A DNA stretch of 64,000 bases from Dactylosporangium sp. AC04546 (GTDB lineage: Bacteria > Actinomycetota > Actinomycetes > Mycobacteriales > Micromonosporaceae), in NCBI RefSeq assembly GCF_022095675.1, contig NZ_JAHYSG010000020.1, positions 62,001-126,000 of the forward strand, in the 5' to 3' direction. The number at the start of each line of letters is the position of its first letter. Positions within the stretch are counted from its first letter, which is position 1. Below are positions 16,158-25,355 of the stretch, one piece after another. The notes beneath the pieces are model-generated. The model ran no database searches. It worked only from the letters and a program-made list of their open reading frames with translations, and was not told the DNA's origin. Made by a program: the position numbers and the translations under genes.

Positions 16158-18542
16158 GTGCCAGGCCAGACGTCCCCGTTCGGCGACCGCCTTCGGGCGT
16201 TGCGCCGGGCCGCCGGCCTGACCATGGAGCAGCTGGCGGAGAGGTCCGGTGTCAGCGCCCGGGCCATCTCCGACATGGAGCGCGGGCGCAGCCGCGCACC
16301 GCAGGCCCGCACCCTCGCCGCTCTCGCCGACGGGTTGGGCCTCGACGGTGACGCCAGGGCCGGCCTCACGGCCGCGGCGAAGGAGGCCCGGTCCCCGAGC
16401 GCGGCCGGCCGTCCCCGGCTGTGCGAGCCGCCACGCGGCGTCACGGACTTCGTCGGCCGGCAGGCCGAGCTCGAGATCGTCCGGCACGCCGCGAAGCAGG
16501 CCGTCGAGGGCGACGACCTACCGCCGGTCCTCGTCGTGCACGGGCAGCCGGGACTGGGCAAGACCGCGTTGGCGGTCCGGGCCGCGAACGAACTGCGCGA
16601 CGACTTCCCCGACGGCTGCCTGTACGTCGACCTGCGCGGGGTCGACGCCACGCCGCTGCCCGCCGGAGACGCCCTGCTGCGCCTGCTGCGTGCGCTCGGC
16701 GTCAGGCCCGACCAGGTCGCCGACAGTGACGACGAACGCTGCGCCCATCTCCGCGGGATCCTGCGTGACCGGCGATGCCTGTTGGTCCTCGACAACGCCG
16801 GTTCGGAGGCGCAGGTCCGGCCGCTGCTCCCCGCGGGCGGCAGGTGCCTCGTCGTCGTGACCAGCCGGCGCGCGCTCGGCGGTCTCGAAGGGGTGCTGCG
16901 CATCGCGCTGCCGCCCCTCGCGCCGGAAGAGTCCGCCGGCCTGCTGCGTTCCATCGCCAGGCAGGCCGCCGACCCGCAGACGGCGCCACAGGTCGACAGG
17001 GTCACCGACCTGTGCGGGCACCTGCCGCTGGCCCTGCGGATCGCCGGGACCCGCCTCGCCAGCCGTCCGCGATGGACGGTCGGACAACTGGTCGACCGGC
17101 TCGCCGATGCCGGCCGCCGGCTGGCCGCGCTGTCCGCGGGCGACACCGCAGTGGCGACGGCGTTCGCGTTGTCGTACGTGCAACTGCCCGCTCCCACCGC
17201 CCAGCTGTTCCGCCGCCTCGCCCACGTTCCGGCCGCCGACTTCGCGGCGCCGCTCGCGGCGGTGCTCATCGAGGCCGCGCTGCCCGACGCCCAGGACCGC
17301 CTGGAGGATCTGGTGGAGGTCGGGCTGCTGCAGACGGAGGGCGTCGACCGCTACCGGTTCCACGACCTGATCCGGCTCTACGCCGACGAGCGGCTCCACG
17401 CCGAGGAGCCATCCGACACCCGCACGGTGACCATCGAGCGGATGAACGCCTGGCTGCTGGACACCGTCGTCGTCGCCGGCCGGTGGTACGAACCCGGGTA
17501 CGGCAGGTTGCCCGACGGCTGGGCCGGCCTGGCGCCCCTGGCCACCCTGGAGGAGGCTGACGCCTGGCTGCGGGTGGAGTCCGACAACTGGCTGCCGGCG
17601 TTGCGCACCGCCGCCGCCGAAGGCCGCCACCAACTCGTCGCCGACGTCGCCGCGGCAACCCGCTGGTACTCCGAGTCGACGCTACGGTGGCGCGGCTGGT
17701 ACGAGGTGCGCCGGATGGCCCGCGCCGCGGCCGACGCGCTGCCCGACCGGCGCCAGCAGGCCTTCCACACCAGCCTCTACGCCTGGACGGCGGTGTATCT
17801 GATGGCCCTGTACGAGGAGGCCGCGGAGGTGGCGATGGAGGCATACCGGCTCGCACAGTCGATCGGTGACCTCCAGGAGCAGGCCCGCGCCCTCAGTTCG
17901 GCCGGCGCCGCCTGGCTGAACCTCCGCCGTTTCGACGACGCGCTGTGGGCCCACCGCACCGGATGCGAGCTGGCCGACCGGGCCGACGACCACGCCCTGT
18001 ACGTGGATCATGCGGTGGGCGTCGGCTATGCGTTGGAGTACCTGGGCCGCTACGACGAGGCGGTCGGCAAGTTCCAGCGGGCCCTGGCCGAACTCGACCG
18101 ACGTCCGGTCGCCGCCCGCCCGGCCCTCACCGCAAGGGCCGGTGCGGTATACGGCGTGGCGTCCTGCTTCGACCACGCCAAGCGCCACGAGGAGTCGCTG
18201 CGCGCGGTCGAACGGGCGCTGCCGGTGCTGATCGAGAACCGTGACGACGACGTGGTGGCCTTCGCGCTCGTCCTGCGGGGCAAGGCCCGGGCCGCGCTCG
18301 GCCAGCCCGCCGAGGCCCGCGCCGACCTGACCCGTGCCCTGGAGATGCTCGCCGGCAGCCTGCCCAGCCGGCTCGAGGACGAGGCGCGGGCGATGCTGCC
18401 CACGCTGGACGACACAGGTCCGGCCGAGGCCCGCGCCGACCTGACCCGCGCCCTGGAGGTACTCGCCGACAGCCTGCCCAGCCGGCTCGAGACCGAGGCC
18501 CGGGCGACACGGGCCGTCCTGGACGGCACGGACCCTGCCTGA
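16158..18542 (+). CDS. XRE-HTH / NB-ARC / TPR transcriptional regulator
   Basis: 794 residues. An XRE helix-turn-helix (about 8-62, QLAERSGVSARAISDMERG) is followed by an NB-ARC ATPase: P-loop HGQPGLGKT (128-136), Walker B LLVLDNAG near 207-214, and GLPL-like GHLPLALRIAG near 290-300. A winged-helix stretch and helical TPR-like repeats fill 420-790. This is the STAND-type switch common in actinobacteria, where nucleotide exchange and TPR sensing control DNA binding. The C-terminus carries a 38-residue segment twice in tandem. The GTG start has a -10 box six bases upstream. Ligand and targets unknown; the export operon just upstream is a candidate. Confidence 0.9.
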   Translation: MPGQTSPFGDRLRALRRAAGLTMEQLAERSGVSARAISDMERGRSRAPQARTLAALADGLGLDGDARAGLTAAAKEARSPSAAGRPRLCEPPRGVTDFVGRQAELEIVRHAAKQAVEGDDLPPVLVVHGQPGLGKTALAVRAANELRDDFPDGCLYVDLRGVDATPLPAGDALLRLLRALGVRPDQVADSDDERCAHLRGILRDRRCLLVLDNAGSEAQVRPLLPAGGRCLVVVTSRRALGGLEGVLRIALPPLAPEESAGLLRSIARQAADPQTAPQVDRVTDLCGHLPLALRIAGTRLASRPRWTVGQLVDRLADAGRRLAALSAGDTAVATAFALSYVQLPAPTAQLFRRLAHVPAADFAAPLAAVLIEAALPDAQDRLEDLVEVGLLQTEGVDRYRFHDLIRLYADERLHAEEPSDTRTVTIERMNAWLLDTVVVAGRWYEPGYGRLPDGWAGLAPLATLEEADAWLRVESDNWLPALRTAAAEGRHQLVADVAAATRWYSESTLRWRGWYEVRRMARAAADALPDRRQQAFHTSLYAWTAVYLMALYEEAAEVAMEAYRLAQSIGDLQEQARALSSAGAAWLNLRRFDDALWAHRTGCELADRADDHALYVDHAVGVGYALEYLGRYDEAVGKFQRALAELDRRPVAARPALTARAGAVYGVASCFDHAKRHEESLRAVERALPVLIENRDDDVVAFALVLRGKARAALGQPAEARADLTRALEMLAGSLPSRLEDEARAMLPTLDDTGPAEARADLTRALEVLADSLPSRLETEARATRAVLDGTDPA
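18306..18533 (+). repeat. in-frame 114-bp tandem duplication in the NB-ARC regulator
   Basis: Two 38-codon units, each starting PAEARADLTRALE and containing SLPSRLE, with 29 of 38 residues identical. They extend the TPR-like C-terminus by one helical unit. DNA is most alike at the left end of each unit. Confidence 0.85.
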
Positions 18543-18598
18543 CGTTCTGCGTATTTTTCTGCATTGTCCGGCCCGGGCCACCTTGTTTGGGTGGTGGC

Positions 18599-19084
18599 AT
18601 GGTCACTTCACCGACTGTTGCCAGGGCATCTCCTCTCCACCGCGGTCTCACGTCGGGCCAGATCGGGATGCTCACGATCGGCGGGGTCATCGGCACCGGG
18701 CTGTTCCTCGGCTCCGGCCTCGCCGTGTCCATGGCCGGACCGACCGTACTGCTCACCTTCGTCGTCGGTGGGCTCCTCGCGATCGCCCTCACCTACGCGG
18801 CGACCGAGATGGCGCTCGCCCGCCCCGACCTCCACGGGTTCGGCGCGTTCACCCACCGCTACCTCGGCCCCCTCGCCGGGTTCACCCAGCGCTGGCTGTA
18901 CTGGGGCGTGGTCGCGATCAGCACCGGCTTCGCGGCGGCGGTCGCGATGGCGGCGGTGGTCGTGAGCATGCTGTTCGTCGGGATGTTCCGGGTCGCGTGG
19001 ATTCTCGGCGCGCCGACCGTGGTGGTGATCGTGGTGACGTACGCGCTGACCCGAACGGTACGGCGCACGCGTGTCCATGATTAG
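18599..19084 (+). pseudogene. truncated amino-acid permease (APC family)
   Basis: 161 residues beginning like an amino-acid/polyamine/organocation permease: GLTSGQIGMLTIGGVIGTGLFLGSG compressed into TM1, with TM2 and TM3 after it. Full permeases have about 450-500 residues and 12 helices; here only four or five remain before a basic tail (RTVRRTRVHD) that resembles a permease C-terminus. The simplest reading is an internal deletion that kept both ends in frame, leaving a non-functional relic. A small functional membrane protein cannot be excluded. The ORF end overlaps possible upstream starts of the SARP-type regulator. Confidence 0.65.
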
Positions 19085-19103
19085 CCGAACGGTCCGACCC
19101 ACG

Positions 19104-22100
19104 ATGGACCGGCGTTTGAAGCCGGCCGTTGGCACTCCCGTACGCCTTCAGGTCCTTGGTCCGTTGCGGGTGTGGTGCGACGGTGTCGAAGTGGATGCCG
19201 GTCCCCGGCAACAGGCTTATCTGCTGGCCTTGCTGCTGGCCCGGGTGGGCAGGCCGGTCAGCACGAGGGAGCTGATGGACCTGATCTGGGACGACGAGGT
19301 CCCCAGCAGTGCGCTCAACGTCATCCATAAATACGTCGGCGCGCTGCGCCGACTGCTCGAACCCGCGGTCCCCGCCCGTACACACGGTTCCTACCTGCAC
19401 CGCCGCGGAAACGCCTACCTGTTCACCGCAGCCCCCGGCACCCTGGATCTCGTCACCTTCCGGGAACTCGTCGAGACGGCCAAGGAGGCCCTCGCACAGC
19501 AACGCCTTGAATTGGCGCTCGATCGCTATGTCGAATCGCTCGGCGTCTGGCGGGGCCGTGCGGGCGACGGGTTCACGCACAGGTCAACCGCGCTGCCGAT
19601 CTTCGCCGCCATCGACGACGAGTTCTACGCCGCGTGCACTGAGGCGGCCGAACTGGCCGTGTCGCTGCGCCGACCGGCACGGGTGCTGGCGGCGTTGCAG
19701 CTGGCCGCATCGATGGCGCCGTTCCACGAACCCGTCCAGGCCAGCCTCATCTCCACCCTCGGGGCGGCGGGACGTCAGGCGGAGGCACTGTCGTTGTTCC
19801 GCGAGGTCCGCGCCCGCCTTGCCGACGAGCTCGGTATCGATCCCGGCCCGGAGCTGCAAGCCGCACACCTGCGAGTGCTGTCGCAGCCCTCGGCGTCGCC
19901 GCTCGTGGCGCGTACGGACGGTGGGGGTGGCGGCGCGTCGGTGCGAACGGCAGCTGGGCTGGTCGGCCGGGCCGAGGAACTCGCCCTACTGCGGCAATCC
20001 GTCGAGATGGCATTCACCGGCCGCCCAGCGCTCCGCATCGTCGAAGGCGAGCCGGGCGTGGGCAAGACCCGCCTGGTGCGAGAGATCGCCGCCGAAGCGA
20101 GCCGGCGTGGCGCGCTGGTCGTGTGGGGTTCGTGTGTGGAAGGCGACGGAACACCGTCGATGTGGCCCTGGGAACAGACGCTCCGCCCGATTCTCGACAG
20201 CCTGCCCGCGCCGTTGCGGGAGAAGTGGCTCGCCAGTGAGGTCGGCGGCCTCCTCGAATCGCGAGACGACGATTACGCGGCCGCGCCGGCGATTCTCGAC
20301 AGCGGTGCGCAGTTCCGACTGTTCGAACAGGTCGTCACCGTCGTCGGGCAGGCCTCGGCGCCACGGCCCATGCTGCTGATCGTCGATGACCTGCAGTGGG
20401 CCGACGCCGCCTCGCTGCAGCTGTTCGGCCACCTGGCGGGCCGCTTACCCGCCGGCACGGTGATCATCGGTGCGCTGCGCGATCGCGCACCCACACCCGG
20501 CTCCAGCCTGTCGCGGGTGCTGGCTGAGGCCAGCCGGCAGCCCGGCCACCGCAGGATCCGGCTCGGCCCGCTCGGCTTGACCGACGTGACCGAGCTCATC
20601 CGCCGCGAAACCGGCCACGATCCCGGTGCCGAGGTCGCCCGCGACATCCATGTCCGCACCGCCGGCAATCCGTTCTTCGTCCAGGAGCTGTCCCGGCTGC
20701 TCAGCGACGGCGGCTCGCTCGGCGACGGCGGCGCATCAACACGGACCGGAGTGCCGGCCACCGTACGAGACGTCGTCCGCGATCGGATGACCGGTCTCGA
20801 CGACAGCGCTCACGGCCTGCTGCGCATCGCCGCGGTCATCGGCCGCGACGTGGACCTCGACCTGCTCGCCCGCGCGATCGGCGTCGACATCGCGGACTGC
20901 CTCGAACGCCTCGAACCGCTGCAAGCACTCGGTCTCCTGGAGACCAAGCCGGAAGACCCGTTCTCGTGGCGCTTCGCACACGACCTGGTCCGCGAGTCGG
21001 TCACCGAGACCACCGCGCGGCAGCAGGCCGTCCAGCTGCATCTGCGCGTCGCCGACGCCCTCGAACACATTCATGCGGACGACGAGTCCGTCGCCGAACG
21101 CCTCGCCTACCACCTGCGGGGCGCCGGCCCCCTGGCCGACCCGGGTCGCACCGCGAAGGCACTGGCGCGCGCCGGTCGCCGCGCGGCAACCAAGCTCGCG
21201 TTCGCAGCCGCCTATCGGAACCTGGAATCGGCCGTCCAGATCGCCCGGACGGCAGGGCTGCTGGAGCTGGAACTGTCCGTCCTGTCGCTGCTCAACCTCC
21301 TCGCCGTCGAGCCCCCGGGAATGGGCGGCTCGACGTTCGATCTGCTGGAACGGGGCGCATATCTTGCCGGCAAACTCGGCCGCGACACGGCCGCCGCCGA
21401 GTTCCTCTTCTTTCGGATGACCGGGGCCTACGTCAACACCGAGAAGGACCGTGGGATGTGGGCTCGCCGGCTGCATGAGCAAGGCCAGGCGTCCGCGGAC
21501 CCGATCATCCAGGCGTACGGCCGGCAGGCCTGGGGCCTGTACAATTGGGACATCGGCGACATCGGCGCGGCGTATCAGTGTTTCAGCTGGCTAGGCCGTA
21601 CCACTGTGGACGGCGTTGCCTCGCTGCTCGCGAACTCGGCCGACCCGCACCCAGGGCCGGCTCAGGAAAGCCTGTACCACCTCGCCGGCCAGGTCGGGGG
21701 TGCCCCGATTCGACGCCGCCACGACCTCGGACGTTGGCGGATCCCGGACGAGTGGTTCGGTTATCTGGCCGTGATCACCGCGCTGCAGGGCGATGTCGAG
21801 ACGGCCCGGTCCCTGCTCGGCACGGTGTACCAGGCCGAGGGAGACACTTTTGAGATGTCGGGCTGGACCCGCTACCAAACCATGGCCGCCTCGATGGCCG
21901 GTGACGCGGCCTGGGCGATGCACGCGACCGAGCGGTGGGTCGCGGCCGACGCCGACCTTCCCGGCGTCGCGCAGGAAGCCTATATACGGCTGGACTGGTA
22001 CTGGGCCCGTGCCCTCACCGGCGACGACCCGGCCGGCAACGCGGCCAAGGCCGAACATCTCCTGGCCGCGACCCTGCGCGACCCGCCACGATGGGGCCTC

Positions 22101-22403
22101 GCCTACTGGTACGGACTGATCGCCGAGATGTGGCTGGCAGCCGAGATGCCCGACAAGGCCGCGACCGCCCTCGACCGGGCCGACCAGGCCATCAAGGCCC
22201 ACGGCCAGCGCTATGCCGAAGGACTGCTCCTGTTGCTGCGCGCGCGCCTGCTGCACGCCCGCGGCGAACCCGTCGACGTCGTACGAGCCGCCGCCGACGA
22301 AGCCCGGGTCCGATCCGGCGAACGGGGGGCCCACCTCTTCGCCCGCCGCGCCGAGAGGTTCCTGGCCGATCTCGAGACGCAGACCGGCGTGGCAACCGGA
22401 TGA
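19104..22403 (+). CDS. SARP-family regulator with BTAD, AAA ATPase and TPR-like domains
   Basis: 1099 residues, AfsR/SARP-like. An OmpR-type winged helix (about 12-95) and a bacterial transcriptional activation domain (about 100-250, ending ADELGIDPGPELQAAH) are followed by an AAA domain with P-loop GEPGVGKT (about 315-322) and Walker B LLIVDDLQWAD, then helical repeats to the end. Such large SARPs activate secondary-metabolite or differentiation genes; no biosynthetic cluster is visible in the window. I prefer the ATG nearest the conserved RLQVLGPLRVW; in-frame starts lie 27 and 33 nt upstream, inside the permease remnant. A stem-loop follows the stop at once. Confidence 0.88.
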   Translation: MDRRLKPAVGTPVRLQVLGPLRVWCDGVEVDAGPRQQAYLLALLLARVGRPVSTRELMDLIWDDEVPSSALNVIHKYVGALRRLLEPAVPARTHGSYLHRRGNAYLFTAAPGTLDLVTFRELVETAKEALAQQRLELALDRYVESLGVWRGRAGDGFTHRSTALPIFAAIDDEFYAACTEAAELAVSLRRPARVLAALQLAASMAPFHEPVQASLISTLGAAGRQAEALSLFREVRARLADELGIDPGPELQAAHLRVLSQPSASPLVARTDGGGGGASVRTAAGLVGRAEELALLRQSVEMAFTGRPALRIVEGEPGVGKTRLVREIAAEASRRGALVVWGSCVEGDGTPSMWPWEQTLRPILDSLPAPLREKWLASEVGGLLESRDDDYAAAPAILDSGAQFRLFEQVVTVVGQASAPRPMLLIVDDLQWADAASLQLFGHLAGRLPAGTVIIGALRDRAPTPGSSLSRVLAEASRQPGHRRIRLGPLGLTDVTELIRRETGHDPGAEVARDIHVRTAGNPFFVQELSRLLSDGGSLGDGGASTRTGVPATVRDVVRDRMTGLDDSAHGLLRIAAVIGRDVDLDLLARAIGVDIADCLERLEPLQALGLLETKPEDPFSWRFAHDLVRESVTETTARQQAVQLHLRVADALEHIHADDESVAERLAYHLRGAGPLADPGRTAKALARAGRRAATKLAFAAAYRNLESAVQIARTAGLLELELSVLSLLNLLAVEPPGMGGSTFDLLERGAYLAGKLGRDTAAAEFLFFRMTGAYVNTEKDRGMWARRLHEQGQASADPIIQAYGRQAWGLYNWDIGDIGAAYQCFSWLGRTTVDGVASLLANSADPHPGPAQESLYHLAGQVGGAPIRRRHDLGRWRIPDEWFGYLAVITALQGDVETARSLLGTVYQAEGDTFEMSGWTRYQTMAASMAGDAAWAMHATERWVAADADLPGVAQEAYIRLDWYWARALTGDDPAGNAAKAEHLLAATLRDPPRWGLAYWYGLIAEMWLAAEMPDKAATALDRADQAIKAHGQRYAEGLLLLLRARLLHARGEPVDVVRAAADEARVRSGERGAHLFARRAERFLADLETQTGVATG

Positions 22404-22460
22404 AGGGCCGGCTACGCGTCTCGGAGCAGGCCCAGGCCGGCCAGGCTGGCCGCCGGCCCT
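22404..22460 (+). terminator. nested hairpin after SARP regulator
   Basis: AGGGCCGGC directly after the stop pairs perfectly with GCCGGCCCT. An inner hairpin GGCCA-GGC-TGGCC sits inside the loop. Confidence 0.5.
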
Positions 22461-22635
22461 CGCCGGCGCGGGTGTCCGGACATGGCCGATGAGCGCGCAC
22501 GTGACATTGGCCGGTTGGGATGCCTTGTTGGTTCGTTCGTCCATCGTGTGGGTGTCGTGCTGCCCTGGTAACGAACCGGTCATGGACCAGATCGAACGTG
22601 CCTGGCCGCGGTGCCGGGCCGGAGGCGTCGCGCCG

Positions 22636-23142
22636 CTATGTCGGTGACGCGCTGGGGTTCGGGTAGACGTTGCCGGTCCGTTGCGCGTAGGCCTCGACGT
22701 CCCAGGAGGTGACGCCCGCCGACCGGTCGATGGTGAGACTGAAGGGTCCGGGGTCATAGGGGCCCGTAGCGGTGCCGGGCGGGAAGTGCATCCATTCAAT
22801 GATCCACTTGCCGATGCACTTGCTTTCGTATGGCTGGACGAAGCGGCGGGTCTTTCCGCTCACGCGCATCGACACGGTGCCGTCGCCGACGCATCGCGTC
22901 CGAAGGAAGAAAGACCACCCCGAGGGCTTCGGGAGCTCGGGTGGCGGATTGACGGGGATCGTGCCTTCGATGTGTGCGGCGTCGTCCGTGGTCGAGCTCC
23001 AAGCGCCGACCAGCACGTCGTTGAAACCGGGCGTGGCATCGGTCAGTGGCACAGCCGGGCGCGCCGTGCCGGTGGTGCAGGCGGTCAGACCGGCCGCCAC
23101 CACCGCTGCCGCGAGGAACCGTGCGACCACCCTGGGTGTCAT
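22636..23142 (-). CDS. putative lipoprotein of unknown function
   Basis: 168 residues. Signal peptide with lipobox GLTACT (Cys at 22). The mature part has a Pro-rich stretch (NPPPELPKPSG), a Cys pair (TRC and SKC) and several Trp residues, compatible with a small beta-rich extracytoplasmic domain. I do not recognise the family. The AGGGTA element read on the minus strand as TACCCT lies six bases before the ATG, so a leaderless message is likely; the longer upstream frame is non-coding in composition. Confidence 0.7.
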   Translation of the reverse strand: MTPRVVARFLAAAVVAAGLTACTTGTARPAVPLTDATPGFNDVLVGAWSSTTDDAAHIEGTIPVNPPPELPKPSGWSFFLRTRCVGDGTVSMRVSGKTRRFVQPYESKCIGKWIIEWMHFPPGTATGPYDPGPFSLTIDRSAGVTSWDVEAYAQRTGNVYPNPSASPT

Positions 23143-23148
23143 GACAGC

Positions 23149-23154
23149 AGGGTA
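23149..23154 (-). promoter_or_regulatory. -10 box TACCCT, six bases before ATG (leaderless)
   Basis: Minus-strand TACCCT-N6-ATG in front of the lipoprotein gene. Supports the chosen start. Confidence 0.45.
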
Positions 23155-23267
23155 CGGCGCGCGGCACGTTCGCGTGGCCCTCCTCCGCGCCGGTACCGGC
23201 GAGCAGCCGGCGTCATCTCTCGATCCGCCGCCGCGGAGCGCAGCGCGGCGCGGTGTGGTGTCGGGGT

Positions 23268-23618
23268 TCAGTCCGGTATGGCGTCGACCTCGCCGGGCCC
23301 GTCGGCTGGGGCAAGTGGTGCGAGATCGAACGGCCCCACGACCCGCCGATAGGCGATGCGCCAGGAGCCGTCGATGTTGCGGTAGTCGTCCTCGTAGCTG
23401 CCGCCGCCGGCGACCCATCGGCGGTCGGGCAGCTGTACCAGGATCACCGCATCGCACCGGCCTTTCGCTGTGGCACCGGCGATGTCGACGAGGTGATTGG
23501 CGGTGGCGTGTTGCATGATCGGGAAAGTCCGCCACTGGTCCTGGACGGCGGAGCGGATGGCCTCGATACCGACCCCGCGGCCGGTACCGTCGCGGCCGCG
23601 CTGGCACCATGACGACAC
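23268..23618 (-). pseudogene. SnoaL/NTF2-like protein, 5' part missing
   Basis: The last 110 or so codons match the second part of a SnoaL-like fold: GIEAIRSAVQDQW, then MQHATANHLVDIAG, GGSYEDDYRNIDGSWRIAYRR. The first 35-40 residues of the domain, including the usual start, are absent; upstream the frame continues into sequence with no resemblance and no ribosome site. A GTG at the top of the interval is the only nearby start. Best read as a 3' remnant, paired with the TetR-like remnant on the other strand. Confidence 0.55.
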
Positions 23619-24149
23619 CCGGACAACGTAAAGGATCACGGCGTCCGGACATGCCGCCGAGCGTGCCAAACAAACGTTGCGGCGACCAAACACCTTGTGG
23701 GCGCTCAAGCACCCCGACGTCCGGCACCGGTTGCACACGCGGCCCGGCTGGAGGCCGGACGAGTACGAAGGGTTAGCCCCGCCCGGATGATCATGGCCGG
23801 TGTACGGGGGCGGCAGGCAGGTCCAGGCCGGCGTGGCAGAACGCGGCGCGCCAGTGTCTGATCGGTCGAAGCGCCGTTCCACGACGTTTGCGCTGCCGGC
23901 AGACGGCCGGGTAGGTGACTTCTCTGACGGCTGTGAGCACATCCGCCATCCGCAGGCCATGCTGTGGGTGAGGTCCGGGGAGGTGGACGTGAAGGTGCAC
24001 AGCCTGGAGGCCGCCATGGACATGTCGATCGGTCCGGCGGATCGGTCGGCGGCACGGCGGCACCTTCCGGCGTTGGTTCCGGGTGTTGCGCCGGCGTCGA
24101 CACGGCCGCCCGGCGGCAGTGACGGCCTCGCCGCGCCGGGAGATCCGGG
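23619..24149. other. 530-base region without a firm gene
   Basis: Holds the TetR-like C-terminal remnant at the left and an open frame from 23800 (117 codons) that resembles nothing I know and ends inside the antiporter start. The GC content dips near 23640-23700. No promoter, hairpin or repeat stands out. Confidence 0.4.
23632..23790 (+). pseudogene. C-terminal remnant of a TetR-like regulator
   Basis: One frame reads a stretch with ERAKQTLR, NTLWALKHPDVRHRL and TRPGWRPDEYEGLAPPG before TGA. The W-A-L-x-x-P-(D/E)-V ... GW-x-P-(D/E)-(E/R)-Y-E pattern is that of the last helices in many TetR/AcrR proteins. There is no start codon or HTH upstream. It faces away from the SnoaL remnant, as expected of a divergent regulator/target pair whose two 5' halves were deleted together. 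Confidence 0.35.
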
Positions 24150-24153
24150 GTGA
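23800..24153 (+). CDS. hypothetical small ORF, doubtful
   Basis: 117 codons from ATG, ending four bases into the antiporter gene. Composition is Arg/Pro/Gly-rich near the end and there is no recognisable domain, signal or ribosome site. It may be chance, or degenerate sequence belonging to the neighbouring scar. Confidence 0.2.
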   Translation: MYGGGRQVQAGVAERGAPVSDRSKRRSTTFALPADGRVGDFSDGCEHIRHPQAMLWVRSGEVDVKVHSLEAAMDMSIGPADRSAARRHLPALVPGVAPASTRPPGGSDGLAAPGDPG

Positions 24154-25307
24154 GCCTCGGCCTGTTGGCGCTGATCTGTGTGTGCGGCCTGGCCGGTCCG
24201 CTGCTGGCGCTGTCCCGGCGTTGGGGACCGCCCGTCGTCGTCGGAGAGTTGCTGGCGGGGGTGGCGCTCGGCCCGTCGGGAGCGGGTGTGCTGCACGCCG
24301 ACGACGCCTCGTTCACGTTCCTGGCCAACATCGGCTTCGCGCTCGTCATGTTCGTCGCGGGTTCGCACGTGCCGGTGCGGGACCCGGCGTTGCGGACGGC
24401 ACTGCCGGTCGGGGCGCTGCGCGCGGCGCTCGTCGCCGTGGCGGCGGTTCCCGTCGCGGTGGTGATCGCCCGCGCGTTCGGCACCGGACACGTCGCCCTC
24501 TACACGGTGCTGCTCGCGTCGTCCTCGGCTGCGCTGGTCCTGCCGATCATCGATGCGATGCACCTGACCGGGCCGCCGGTCCTGCAGTTGCTGCCGCAGG
24601 TCGCGCTCGCCGATGCGGTCTGCATCATCGCGCTGCCGCTGGCGATCGACCCGGCGCGTGCCGGCCGGTCCGCGCTCGGTGCGGCCGTGCTCATCGTCTG
24701 CACCATCGGGCTGTTCGCCGTGCTGCGGCTGGTGGAGCGCCGGGGGTGGCGCAAGGCGGTCCACCAACTGTCCGCGCGGCGGAAGTTCGCGCTGGAACTG
24801 CGGATCAATCTGGCCCTGCTGTTCGGTCTCGGCGCGGTGGCGCAGGCGACCCGGATCTCGGTCATGCTCGCCGGGTTCGGCTTCGGACTCGCCGTCGCCG
24901 CCGTCGGGGAGCCGCGCCGGCTCGCACGACAGCTGTTCGCGGTCACCGAGGGTTTCATGGGTCCGGTGTTCTTCGTCTGGCTGGGCGCGTCGCTCGACCT
25001 CGCCGCCCTCGGCCACCGGCCGGCGCTGATCGGGCTCGGCATCGCCCTCGGTGTGGGCGCGACGCTGGCGCATCTCGCCGCACGCGCCACCGGGCAACCG
25101 GCCCCCTTGGCCGGCCTCGCCAGCGCCCAGGTCGGTGTGCCCGTCGCCGCGGCGACCCTCGGCACGCAGGAGCACCTGCTGCCCGACGGCGAACCCGCCG
25201 CGCTGATCCTCGGCGCGCTGGTCACCATCGCCGTCGCGACCGTCGCGGCGGTCTTCGCGGCGCGGTCCGCACCGGCCGCGACGCCCCGGCCCGGCCCCGC
25301 CGGTTGA
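24150..25307 (+). CDS. cation:proton antiporter, CPA2/KefB-NapA type
   Basis: 385 residues, about 12 helices. Opens with ALICVCGLAGPLLALSRRW then VVVGELLAGVALGPS, the Na_H_Exchanger signature; LADAVCIIALPL in the middle holds an acidic residue in the ion-binding helix region, and GPVFFVWLGASLDL is the late conserved helix. The protein ends soon after the membrane part, so there is no RCK/TrkA domain. GTG start without a clear ribosome site. Na+ or K+ specificity cannot be told. The next gene follows after 48 nt. Confidence 0.88.
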   Translation: MSLGLLALICVCGLAGPLLALSRRWGPPVVVGELLAGVALGPSGAGVLHADDASFTFLANIGFALVMFVAGSHVPVRDPALRTALPVGALRAALVAVAAVPVAVVIARAFGTGHVALYTVLLASSSAALVLPIIDAMHLTGPPVLQLLPQVALADAVCIIALPLAIDPARAGRSALGAAVLIVCTIGLFAVLRLVERRGWRKAVHQLSARRKFALELRINLALLFGLGAVAQATRISVMLAGFGFGLAVAAVGEPRRLARQLFAVTEGFMGPVFFVWLGASLDLAALGHRPALIGLGIALGVGATLAHLAARATGQPAPLAGLASAQVGVPVAAATLGTQEHLLPDGEPAALILGALVTIAVATVAAVFAARSAPAATPRPGPAG

Positions 25308-25355
25308 GTGGCCGCCGAGCGTTTGGCGGGCCGGGGGAGTGGGTAGCGCACCGCG

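Noticed and set aside
22530..22577. Inverted repeat GGTTCGTT / AACGAACC
   Set aside because: Perfect eight-base arms but a 32-base loop, outside any promoter I can place; chance is likely.
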